Shown here: one piece after another, positions 1 to 5,786 of the stretch
How positions within the stretch are numbered: the first letter of the stretch is position 1
How the letters are laid out: every line of letters begins with the position of its first letter
NCBI GenBank assembly: GCA_030638385.1
Contig: DAOWES010000108.1
Span: 1 to 10,253 of the forward strand
Length of the DNA stretch: 10,253 nt
Source of the DNA: Candidatus Cloacimonadota bacterium
GTDB lineage: Bacteria > Cloacimonadota > Cloacimonadia > Cloacimonadales > TCS61
Direction of reading: 5' to 3'
Position numbers and translations under genes: made by a program
The notes under the pieces: generated by a model
Databases searched by the model: none
Told to the model about the DNA's origin: nothing
What the model saw: only the letters and a program-made list of their open reading frames with translations

Positions 1-72
1 GAAGTGGATTTTCAAGATGCATCTTCGCTGATTGGTAAGATATTAGATCAGTGTGAGGAAAAAGAGGTCTAG
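1..72 (+). CDS. C-terminal end of an unidentified protein (partial)
   Basis: Frame 1 is open from the window edge to a TAG at 70-72 and encodes 23 residues ending DQCEEKEV; the other two forward frames close within about 36 bases. The gene starts outside the window and cannot be identified from this tail. The last codons (from about 46) match the right end and purine-rich tail of the repeat units that follow, and the stop codon lies inside the first bases of repeat unit 1. The repeat array therefore seems to have supplied the present C-terminus. That it is a real coding tail is an inference from the open frame alone. Confidence 0.45.
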   Translation, partial: EVDFQDASSLIGKILDQCEEKEV

Positions 73-327
73 ACACTAGATTAACACAAATAGATAAACA
101 GGGAAATTATCTTGTGAAAATCTAGTGTAAATCAGTGTCAGGAAAGAAAGAGTTTTAGACACGAGATTAGCACTGATTAGCACAGATAAATTAAGAAGGG
201 AAATTATCTTGTGAAAATCTAGTGTAAATCAGTGTCAAAGAAAGAGTTTTAGACACGAGATTAACACAGATTAGCACAGATAAATAAATAGGGAAATTCT
301 TGTGTAAATTTTGTGTAGATCAGTGTC
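71..327. repeat. Left array of three ~70-80 bp quasi-palindromic repeats
   Basis: Three units are visible at 71-139, 157-236 and 251-327, separated by near-identical purine-rich linkers of 14-17 bases (AAAGAAAGAGTTTT type). Each begins AGACAC(G/T)AGATTA, continues with ACACAGATTAG and CACAGATAAA steps about 11 bases apart, and ends AATCTAGTGTAAATCAGTGTC (unit 3 is more diverged). The right end is close to the reverse complement of the left end (GACAC, then GATT, ACAC, ATT and CAC at matching spacing), so a unit can fold into a long imperfect hairpin. A degraded right end is also visible around 46-69. There are no unique spacers and no open frame across the array. Confidence 0.85.
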
Positions 328-345
328 AAAAAAAGAGGGGGTGAA

Positions 346-714
346 ATGACAAAATATTTATATGAAGACTTATCTGAAAAAATCATCGGATGTTTTTATA
401 ATGTATTCAATGAATTGGGTTTTGGATTTTTAGAAAGCGTTTATGAAAATGCTTTAATGATAGAGCTTAACAAAATAAATATTAACGCCATTCGACAACA
501 ACCTATAGAAGTATTATATAAAGGACAAATAGTAGGAGATTTTAGAGCCGATATAATTGTAGATAATAAAATTATTATCGAATTAAAAGCAGTATCAAAA
601 TTATCAAGTATCCACGAAGTTCAACTTGTAAATTATTTAAAAGCAACTGAGATTAAAATTGGGTTATTAGTCAATTTTGGAGAAAAGTTGGAATTTAGAC
701 GAAGGATATTTTAA
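346..714 (+). CDS. GxxExxY family protein, PD-(D/E)XK nuclease-like fold
   Basis: A complete 122-residue protein. The family motif is present as G27-F-L-E30-S-V-Y33. A nuclease-like core follows: D69 in FRADIIV, then E79-L-K81 in IIIELKAV, and a downstream Q93...Y97 pair. Family members are usually 120-130 residues, so this copy is full length with an intact putative acidic/lysine site. The ATG at 346 is preceded by a purine/G-rich Shine-Dalgarno (GAGGGGG, 335-340). The family's cellular function is not established; DNA cleavage or processing is only an inference from the fold. The gene sits exactly where a linker between two repeat units would be, with repeats on both sides, which suggests it travels with them or was trapped by them. 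No transposase is visible. Confidence 0.85.
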   Translation: MTKYLYEDLSEKIIGCFYNVFNELGFGFLESVYENALMIELNKININAIRQQPIEVLYKGQIVGDFRADIIVDNKIIIELKAVSKLSSIHEVQLVNYLKATEIKIGLLVNFGEKLEFRRRIF

Positions 715-722
715 AGAAGTTT

Positions 723-930
723 AGACATAGACAAACACAGATAAATGAAATAAGAAAATTATCTTGTGAAAATCTAGTGTAAATCAGTGTCAAAAAAAAG
801 GGATTTAGACACGAGATTAACACAGATTAGCACAGATAAATTAAGAAGGGAAATTATCTAGTGTAAATCAGTGTAAATCAGTGTCAGGAAAAAGAGGTTT
901 AGATACAGATTAGCACAGATGGGCACAGGT
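723..930. repeat. Right array of the same quasi-palindromic repeats
   Basis: The units continue after the GxxExxY gene at 723-791 and 807-885, with a truncated left half at 901-930. Unit starts are 84 and 94 bases apart; in the left array they are 86 and 94 apart. The unit at 807 carries an internal duplication of GTGTAAATCA near its right end, a sign of slippage or recombination. The last copy keeps only the left-end motifs (GATTAGCACAGAT) and then degrades. From 931 to 1025 I see only AT-rich sequence with no gene. Confidence 0.85.
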
Positions 931-1025
931 TTATTTACTACAAAGCTAAATTTTTTTAATTACTATATATTCACTTTATCTTGGAAGCTTATATATATAG
1001 AAAACGAATCTATCTTGTGAATTTG

Positions 1026-1062
1026 CTCTATTAAAGATGAATTATTTAATAGAGTATTTTTT
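1026..1062 (+). terminator. Rho-independent terminator upstream of the btu promoter
   Basis: CTCTATTAAA at 1026-1035 is a perfect 10-bp complement of TTTAATAGAG at 1045-1054, with a 9-base loop, followed by TATTTTTT (1055-1062). The T-rich tail is only on the forward side. It would stop transcription coming out of the repeat/GxxExxY region before the btu promoter begins 14 bases further on. Confidence 0.7.
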
Positions 1063-1075
1063 ACTCACTCTATTC

Positions 1076-1105
1076 TTGACACCAAATGAAGACCCAAAAT
1101 ATTTG
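1076..1105 (+). promoter_or_regulatory. Predicted promoter of the btuFC transcript
   Basis: A perfect TTGACA (-35) lies at 1076-1081. The best -10 candidate is TATTTG at 1100-1105 with an 18-base spacer; it is weak against TATAAT. Transcription would start near 1112, just at the 5' edge of the riboswitch aptamer, which supports the placement. Confidence 0.5.
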
Positions 1106-1110
1106 AAATT

Positions 1111-1291
1111 AAAAGTTAATGGTGCAATGAGTAAAAGGGAATCTCGTTTAAATCGAGAGCGGTCTCCGCCACTGTAAGCAGAATCACTAGAAATTAGTTG
1201 AAGTTAGTTTGTTCATGAATATGAAAAAGCCACTGAGAAATTGGGAAGGCTAAACTAATCTAATCTGCAAGCCAGGAAACCTGCCATTTAA
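1111..1291 (+). promoter_or_regulatory. Cobalamin (B12) riboswitch aptamer
   Basis: Hallmark conserved blocks occur in the right order: GGTGC at 1121, AAAAGGGAATC at 1133-1143, GCGGTCTCCGCCACTGTAA at 1159-1177 (P5/L5 region), AGCCACTG at 1228-1235, TGGGAAGGCT at 1242-1251, and the B12 box GCCAGGAAACCTGCC at 1271-1285. Supporting helices can be drawn: TTAGTTT (1204-1210) with AAACTAA (1252-1258), and P1 formed by TTAATGG (1116-1122) with CCATT(T)AA (1284-1291, one bulge). The RNA senses adenosyl- or a related cobalamin and normally shuts off B12 uptake or synthesis genes when the cofactor is plentiful. Its position directly before btuF-btuC fixes the substrate of that transporter as a corrinoid. 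Confidence 0.95.
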
Positions 1292-1343
1292 GCTTACTTC
1301 TTATCATCGGAGGGTATGATTATGAAACATAATAAGCTTAAAT
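1286..1343 (+). promoter_or_regulatory. Riboswitch expression platform: antiterminator helix and L13 hairpin
   Basis: ATTTAAGCTTA (1286-1296) is a perfect 11-bp complement of TAAGCTTAAAT (1333-1343). Its left arm overlaps the 3' strand of aptamer P1 and its right arm overlaps the first four bases of the terminator stem, so it has the layout of an antiterminator. Inside it, ATCAT (1303-1307) and ATGAT (1316-1320) form a hairpin with loop CGGAGGGT. The loop's CGGAG (1308-1312) complements CTCCG (1164-1168) in L5, the arrangement of the known L5-L13 kissing loop of class-I cobalamin riboswitches. Helices were found by eye; no folding energies were calculated. Confidence 0.65.
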
Positions 1344-1363
1344 CCTTTTATTCTATGGCATAA
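1322..1363 (+). CDS. Putative 13-residue leader peptide in the riboswitch platform
   Basis: An ATG at 1322 begins MKHNKLKSFYSMA and stops at TAA 1361-1363, followed at once by two more in-frame stops (TAA 1364-1366, TAG 1367-1369). A strong Shine-Dalgarno, GGAGGG at 1309-1314, sits 7 bases upstream. An earlier in-frame ATG at 1316 is too close to it to be preferred. The ORF is in the same frame as btuF but cut off from it by the triple stop. It spans the antiterminator right arm and the whole left arm of the terminator stem, so its translation would keep the terminator open. The Shine-Dalgarno is the loop of the predicted L13 hairpin, so ligand binding should hide it. It is more likely a regulatory ORF than a functional peptide. 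Confidence 0.5.
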   Translation: MKHNKLKSFYSMA

Positions 1364-1387
1364 TAATAGAACAAAAGGATTTTTTTT
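1340..1387 (+). terminator. Regulatory intrinsic terminator before btuF
   Basis: AAATCCTTTT (1340-1349) pairs with AAAAGGATTT (1373-1382) and TTCTAT (1351-1356) with ATAGAA (1366-1371), with one A-C mismatch between the two helices and a 9-base loop. An unbroken run of eight T (1380-1387) follows and runs up to the btuF ATG. The 3' arm contains AAAAGGA (1373-1379), the only plausible btuF Shine-Dalgarno, 8 bases before the start, so the same hairpin would both stop transcription and hide the ribosome-binding site. It is the OFF structure of the riboswitch. Confidence 0.85.
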
Positions 1388-2356
1388 ATGAGAACAAAAA
1401 CAGATAGAATTATACAGGATGAGAATTGTGATTTTAGCTCATTCTCTTGCAACGCTTCAGTAAAACCTGACGTAACCGAAGTTGAAAAATCTAGTATGAT
1501 ATCTTTTCGTACTTCGCACACCGCACACCGTGCTTTCGCACTATGCTTTTCTCTTTTCACACTACTAATTATCTCCTGTAGCTCTCCCCGAGTAGAAAGC
1601 TCAGCTTCTCGTTATGTAGTTACATCTCCGACAATTGCTGAAATAGTCGCCTTATTGGATGGGAAAAAAAACATTGTTGGCGTTGCCATGGAATGTGATT
1701 ATCCTGCCAATTTAAAGGATATCCCGATAGTGGGAACCTTTGGTAAAATAGATTATGAAAAAGTAATAAATTTAAATCCAACCTATGTTTTTACTTCCGG
1801 TTTAGAACAAGCTAAAGTCGCTGAAGAACTTGGTAAATTAGGTCTCAAAACTCAATCATTTTATTCCCATTCCATTGATGAAATGTACGAAATAATTTTA
1901 CAAATCGGCAATATAATTGGCAAAAGTGAAAGAGCCAATTTTGTAGTAGATAGCTTACAAACTCAAATATCCAATTTAAATATTTTAAATAAATTAGACG
2001 CACCAAAGGTTTATGTCGAAATCTATGGTGATCCGATTATGACTGTTTCTGATAGCTCGTTTGTAGGGAACATAGTAGAGATGGTTGGCGCCAATAATGT
2101 TTTTGATAATTTACCTCGTGATTACAGTAGAATTAGCCCGGAGAAAGTTTTAAATGCAATGCCTGATGTCATGATCATCACCTATCCCGGAGTGAGTGCG
2201 GAGCAGGTGCGGGAGCGAAAAGGTTGGAATAATATTCCCGCAGTTAAGAACAATAGAATTTATACAGTTGAAGATATAAACCCGGATTTAATATTACGCA
2301 GTTCACCCAGAATAGTACAGGGTATGCAAAAGCTATTGGAGATTTTAGGTGAATAA
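1388..2356 (+). CDS. btuF: Cobalamin-binding periplasmic lipoprotein of the BtuCDF importer
   Basis: This is the substrate-binding protein that captures corrinoids in the periplasm and hands them to BtuC. The 322-residue frame contains a lipoprotein signal late: hydrophobic AFALCFSLFTLLIIS (49-63) with lipobox LIISC, so mature Cys is C64. The binding domain of about 250 residues follows from residue 74 (TSPTIAEIVALLDG). It includes CDYP (about 103-106), typical of the BtuF branch, and NLNPTYVF. The 47 residues before the signal are not family-like and have a different composition. Translation may start at ATG 1388 (Shine-Dalgarno AAAAGGA) or at M37 (ATG 1496), which would leave a normal lipoprotein signal but has no good Shine-Dalgarno. 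The gene is first after the B12 riboswitch and overlaps btuC by 8 bases. Confidence 0.9.
   Translation: MRTKTDRIIQDENCDFSSFSCNASVKPDVTEVEKSSMISFRTSHTAHRAFALCFSLFTLLIISCSSPRVESSASRYVVTSPTIAEIVALLDGKKNIVGVAMECDYPANLKDIPIVGTFGKIDYEKVINLNPTYVFTSGLEQAKVAEELGKLGLKTQSFYSHSIDEMYEIILQIGNIIGKSERANFVVDSLQTQISNLNILNKLDAPKVYVEIYGDPIMTVSDSSFVGNIVEMVGANNVFDNLPRDYSRISPEKVLNAMPDVMIITYPGVSAEQVRERKGWNNIPAVKNNRIYTVEDINPDLILRSSPRIVQGMQKLLEILGE
1400..1550. repeat. Suspected inserted sequence within the 5' end of btuF
   Basis: Codons about 5-54 of btuF are less AT-rich than the flanks, encode a Cys/Ser/His-rich stretch with no counterpart in BtuF proteins, and lie between a short basic start (MRTKT) and the hydrophobic signal core. 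The 3' part has reiterated CGCACACCGCACACCG and short inverted GCAC/GTGC and repeated TTCGCAC motifs. The reverse strand is also open here for 70 codons. This fits an in-frame insertion of a small dispersed element. Boundaries are approximate and only one copy is in this window, so the repeat status is unproven. Confidence 0.3.
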
Positions 2357-3263
2357 AAAAATTATAGGTATTTTGTTTTTATTTCTATTTGCAGTTCTGA
2401 TATATTTCTATATTTCATTCGGAACAAGCAGCCTGCGAATAGTTCTAGCTATTCGATTACCACGCTTATTGTTGGCTTTTCTAACAGGATTGATTTTAGC
2501 AGGAGTGGGTTTCTCTTTTCAAGTAATGCTGAATAATTCATTAGCAGAACCTTATATTTTGGGCATTTCATCCGGAGCTGCTTTTGGAAGTATATTAGCT
2601 GTTGTTAGTGGCTTATATCTGTTCATGCCGCTATTTGGTTTCGTCGGGGCACTATTGACAATGATTTTAGTTTGGAGTTTGGCACATATCGGCGGAATGT
2701 TTGATAAAACAAAATTACTCTTATCCGGAATAATAATAGGGATGTTTTTTTCAGCGCTAATATCGTTAATAATATATTTCAATCAACAAGATATTGGAAA
2801 TATTATTAATGTATTGATGGGGAATTTAGGTCATATTTTTAGTAATTTGGAGTGGAAAATATTTATAACAGTTTTTTCATTTTCTATCATGTTAATGTTA
2901 TACCTTTTTTCGTTATCCAAACAATTGGAAATTCTTTCAACCGGAGATCTGGTCGCTGTAAGTATGGGAATTAATGTCAAAAACTTGCGACGAAGAATTT
3001 TTGTTGTGAGTAGTATTCTCACAGGTATCACCGTTGCCTATGCAGGAATAATCGGTTTTATTGGTTTGGTAGTTCCTCATCTTGTACGCATGATTTTTGG
3101 AACAAGACGGGACATTATTTATTCTGCAATTGGTGGTGCATTTTTGTTACTTCTCTGCGATTTCATCGCGATGCATATTGCGGTGGTGGAATTGCCGGTT
3201 GGTGTGATTACAGCCTTCATTGGCTGTCCCTTCTTCATTTTCGTGATGGGGAAGAGGAGCTAA
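2349..3263 (+). CDS. btuC: Cobalamin ABC transporter permease
   Basis: The inner-membrane channel of the BtuCDF importer, a FecCD-family permease of 304 residues, slightly short for the family (about 320-340). Sequence signs are LAIRLPRLLLAFLTGLILAG (about 33-52), Q-motif and SLAEPYILGISSGAAFG (about 64-80), many hydrophobic helices (about nine or ten), and GFIGLVVPHLVRMIFG (about 235-250), the cytoplasmic coupling helix that docks on the ATPase. The GTG start at 2349 lies within the last codons of btuF, with GGAGATTTTAG just upstream, indicating translational coupling. The matching ATPase is not next; it lies 2.6 kb downstream past a reverse-strand operon. Assignment to cobalamin rather than iron-siderophore rests on the riboswitch and btuF. 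Confidence 0.92.
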   Translation: MNKKIIGILFLFLFAVLIYFYISFGTSSLRIVLAIRLPRLLLAFLTGLILAGVGFSFQVMLNNSLAEPYILGISSGAAFGSILAVVSGLYLFMPLFGFVGALLTMILVWSLAHIGGMFDKTKLLLSGIIIGMFFSALISLIIYFNQQDIGNIINVLMGNLGHIFSNLEWKIFITVFSFSIMLMLYLFSLSKQLEILSTGDLVAVSMGINVKNLRRRIFVVSSILTGITVAYAGIIGFIGLVVPHLVRMIFGTRRDIIYSAIGGAFLLLLCDFIAMHIAVVELPVGVITAFIGCPFFIFVMGKRS

Positions 3264-3282
3264 GGATAGTATAAAATAATTC

Positions 3283-3302
3283 TCAACCCCGGAGTGGGTT
3301 GA
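3283..3302 (+). terminator. Possible weak stem-loop terminator after btuC
   Basis: TCAACCC (3283-3289) pairs with GGGTTGA (3296-3302) around a 6-base loop, 20 bases after the btuC stop. No T-run follows, so it is a poor intrinsic terminator; it may instead protect the 3' end. The rest of 3303-3444 is AT-rich with nothing I recognise. Confidence 0.35.
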
Positions 3303-3444
3303 ATATAGTTAGCTCATTATATTTGCATAGAGTGGAATGAAATGGTGATGATATTTTGTTAGATTTGATGTCTAAAAATAGCAATCGCTTTTGTCGAAAT
3401 CGTTTTTATTGTAGATTCAGGATTACTTTTGTAAAAGAGTGTAG

Positions 3445-3486
3445 AAAAAAAAATGGTTGAACCGGATAAACCTAATTCAACCATTT
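3445..3486 (-). terminator. Rho-independent terminator of the isc operon
   Basis: On the reverse strand AAATGGTTGAA (3486-3476) pairs perfectly over 11 bp with TTCAACCATTT (3461-3451), loop of 14, followed by a nine-base T-run (3453-3445, partly shared with the stem). It lies 20 bases past the scaffold gene stop. The forward strand lacks a T-run here, so it acts only on the reverse operon. Confidence 0.9.
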
Positions 3487-3506
3487 GAGATATTTGCAAA
3501 TTACAA

Positions 3507-4127
3507 TTACATTGTAACTTTCACATCTTTGATTTCAGGATATTTTTCAAGGTGTTCTTTGATTTCATCAGCAACATTGTCGCGATGCTCATCGAATTTT
3601 GGAATGTCAACGTCAATAATTGCAACGCCATCTTCGAATCCGACATACTTTACCATTTTCAATGTAACTATGCTCTCTCCAACTTTGGGATAGAGAATTT
3701 TCTTTAGTTCATTGATGATAGTTTGTTTACTGAAACTTTCTTTTTCTGCTAAGCCATGAGATATTTCATAATTTTTAATAGCTTTTTGCAAAGTATCAAC
3801 CGCCAGCACAGAGCAATGCATTTTAACCGGTGGGAGACCATCAAGTGCTTCTGCTGCTTCTTTCCAAGATATTTTCTTGGCTTCTTCCAAGGTTTTACCT
3901 TTTGCCAAATCTGTGATAATGGAACCTGTCGCAATGTTTGATGCACAGCCGTAAGATTGGAATGTTATCTCTTCGATCTTATGTGTTTTTTCGTTAACGT
4001 TCATGTAAATGGTAACTTGATCACCGCAAGCCGGGCTACCTTCGGTTGCCTCTACATCCGGGTTTTCCAATTTCCCCACATTATGTGGCTTCATGAAATG
4101 ATCTAATACTTTTTGAGAATATTGCAT
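3507..4127 (-). CDS. nifU: IscU/NifU-type Fe-S scaffold with C-terminal FSCA-like domain
   Basis: This is the scaffold on which the neighbouring desulfurase builds iron-sulfur clusters. Residues 1-125 are an IscU domain: start MQYSQKVLDHFMKPHNVG, and the three ligand cysteines C34 (SPACGD, with D36), C61 (YGCASN) and C105 (MHCSVL). At 206 residues it is longer than IscU (about 130). Residues about 133-206 (KKILYPKVGESIV...MVKYVGFEDGVAIIDVDIP...EIKDVKVTM) look like the FSCA/MIP18 (DUF59) domain found at the N-terminus of Mrp/ApbC, rather than a NifU C-domain, because no CxxC is present. The ATG has AGGAG 7 bases upstream and lies 21 bases after iscS in the same operon. The scaffold role is secure; the C-terminal domain identity is an inference. 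Confidence 0.9.
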   Translation of the reverse strand: MQYSQKVLDHFMKPHNVGKLENPDVEATEGSPACGDQVTIYMNVNEKTHKIEEITFQSYGCASNIATGSIITDLAKGKTLEEAKKISWKEAAEALDGLPPVKMHCSVLAVDTLQKAIKNYEISHGLAEKESFSKQTIINELKKILYPKVGESIVTLKMVKYVGFEDGVAIIDVDIPKFDEHRDNVADEIKEHLEKYPEIKDVKVTM

Positions 4128-4148
4128 TCTTTACTCCTATTTATCTTA

Positions 4149-5324
4149 TTAATTTTCTTCTTTATATAAAGGACTAAGACGGCGGAGATTTCTTACAATT
4201 TCTGCAAGCTTTTCCACTGTGTAGTCAATTTCATCTTTTGTGTTGTATCTACTTAAAGTAAATTTTATCGAGCTGTGAGATTGTTCATGATTTCTACCCA
4301 AAGCCATCATCACATAATTTGCTTTTAAACCTTTGGAAGCACAGGCACTGCCGGTAGCAGCTGAAATTCCAACCATGTCAAGCATCATGATAATTGCTTC
4401 TCCTTCGATGTAATCAAATGAGATATTCATGTTGTGCGGTACTCGTTTATCTCCTCGAGGGCCATTTAATAAAGTGTGTGAAATTGTTGATTCGATTTTA
4501 TCTAAAAGATGTTTTTGCAAATCTTTGATGTGCTGGAAATATTGATCAAAATTACTGAAAATTAATTCAACAGCTTTGGCGAATCCTGCAATGGCAGCAG
4601 TGCTAATACCACCCGTTTCAAATTCATCCAAACGATTAATGCCGTGCTTGGTTGGTCCAATCTTTATTCCTTTGCGAACATACATTGCTCCCACGCCTTT
4701 GGGGCCGTGAATTTTATGAGCACTAATACTCATAATATCTATACCTAAATCATTAACATCAAGTGGATATCTTCCATAAGCTTCGCAAGCATCTACATGC
4801 ATGGCAATTTTGTGATTTGCTTCATCAAGGATTTTTCGATATTCCTTTAATGGCTGCAAAGTTCCAACAGTATGATTCGCCATGGTTGTCATAAATAAAA
4901 TAGTGTCGTCCTGAATCGCTTCACGAAGTTCTTCGGGATTTACATACCCCTCTTCATCGGTGTCTAGATAAGTTACATCGAAACCACTTTTTTCAAAAAA
5001 AGCCGCATTTGTGAGTAAATCGGGATAATCAATTACAGAAACAATCAGATGAGTTCCTTGGTTGGCATTTTCAGAAATAAATCCTTTTATCGCTAAATTA
5101 TTTGCTGATGTACCACCGGTAGTAAAATGAATTTCACTTGGCTCTGCACTCATCGAATCGGCAATTATTTTACGAAAATTTGCCAGATCGGCATTGATTA
5201 TACCACCGGAAATAACAAAGTTTTCAGGTAATTGAAATTTGTCTGTTAGATAAGGAAGCATCGCTTCGATAACTTCCGGAGCCGGTTTAGATGTGAGGCA
5301 ATTATTAAAATATATTCTTTCCAT
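4149..5324 (-). CDS. iscS: Cysteine desulfurase, NifS/IscS-like (divergent)
   Basis: A fold-type I PLP enzyme that should take sulfur from cysteine for the scaffold encoded next. At 391 residues it is family length. The PLP lysine K204 is in SAHKIHGPKGVGAMYV, the PLP-contact aspartate is D178 in HVDACEAYG, the catalytic cysteine is C328 in TGSACAS, and R359 is in SSIKFTLSRY. Several usually conserved spots differ: the N-terminal DNAATT is NNCLTS (7-12), the EH pair that stacks on PLP is DY (99-100), NNE.G is NHTVG (150-154), and the R.GT element is ETGGI (236-240). The catalytic core is intact but the surroundings are unusual. ATG 5324 follows the regulator stop by one base, with GGAG 8 bases upstream. 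Function as a desulfurase is likely from context. Confidence 0.88.
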   Translation of the reverse strand: MERIYFNNCLTSKPAPEVIEAMLPYLTDKFQLPENFVISGGIINADLANFRKIIADSMSAEPSEIHFTTGGTSANNLAIKGFISENANQGTHLIVSVIDYPDLLTNAAFFEKSGFDVTYLDTDEEGYVNPEELREAIQDDTILFMTTMANHTVGTLQPLKEYRKILDEANHKIAMHVDACEAYGRYPLDVNDLGIDIMSISAHKIHGPKGVGAMYVRKGIKIGPTKHGINRLDEFETGGISTAAIAGFAKAVELIFSNFDQYFQHIKDLQKHLLDKIESTISHTLLNGPRGDKRVPHNMNISFDYIEGEAIIMMLDMVGISAATGSACASKGLKANYVMMALGRNHEQSHSSIKFTLSRYNTKDEIDYTVEKLAEIVRNLRRLSPLYKEEN

Positions 5325-5325
5325 T

Positions 5326-5760
5326 TTATATCTCCAGATATTGTTTTTTTATAATTTTTTTTAAAATTTCATCTAATTTGATGGAATCAAAATATTCATG
5401 AAGATGTTCCTCTATTTCATTCCACAATGTATGAAAACCGCATGGCTTTCCGATGCAGAATTCTCGATGAGGCGAATCTTCTTCACAATATTTTTGTGCT
5501 AAGTTTTCATCAACAGCTTTCATGATATCTCCCAACGAGATGGTGTTTAAATCTTGGTTCATGAGATAGCCACCTTTGGCTCCGTGAATACTTTTGATGA
5601 GCCCGGCTTTCTTAAGTTTTCTAAAAAGCTGTTCCATATATTTTTGTGGGAGATTCTGCTTTGCACATATCTCTACAATAGATATCGGATTTTTTGAATC
5701 GTGCATTGCAAGTTCTGCCAATCCTCGAACGGCATATTCGGTTTTGGTTGATATATGCAT
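5326..5760 (-). CDS. Rrf2/IscR-type transcriptional regulator
   Basis: A 144-residue winged-helix regulator. It begins MHISTKTEYAVRGLAELA, the standard Rrf2 start, followed by the recognition helix region (LPQKYMEQLFRKLKKAGLI, 37-55) and wing HGAKGGY (59-65). Three cysteines, C92, C102 and C107, plus H110 match the cluster-ligand region of IscR, so it probably senses Fe-S status and represses its own operon. I chose the ATG at 5760, not the upstream TTG at 5814, because AGGAGA (5773-5768) sits 7 bases before it, the protein then aligns with the family, and the TTG is part of the predicted -35 box. It is the first gene of the operon with the desulfurase and scaffold. Confidence 0.9.
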   Translation of the reverse strand: MHISTKTEYAVRGLAELAMHDSKNPISIVEICAKQNLPQKYMEQLFRKLKKAGLIKSIHGAKGGYLMNQDLNTISLGDIMKAVDENLAQKYCEEDSPHREFCIGKPCGFHTLWNEIEEHLHEYFDSIKLDEILKKIIKKQYLEI

Positions 5761-5786
5761 TTTAATTTCTCCTAATTTTTGGGGAT

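Noticed and set aside
71..930. CRISPR array
   Set aside because: The units are long, quasi-palindromic and imperfect, and the linkers are short and nearly identical rather than unique spacers; no cas genes are present.
1348..1560. Reverse-strand ORF of 70 codons
   Set aside because: It overlaps the terminator and the 5' end of btuF antisense and has no visible Shine-Dalgarno; its openness is better explained by the suspected inserted sequence.
3457..3693. Forward ORF overlapping the end of the scaffold gene
   Set aside because: It starts inside the isc terminator and is antisense to conserved coding sequence; the protein has no family features.
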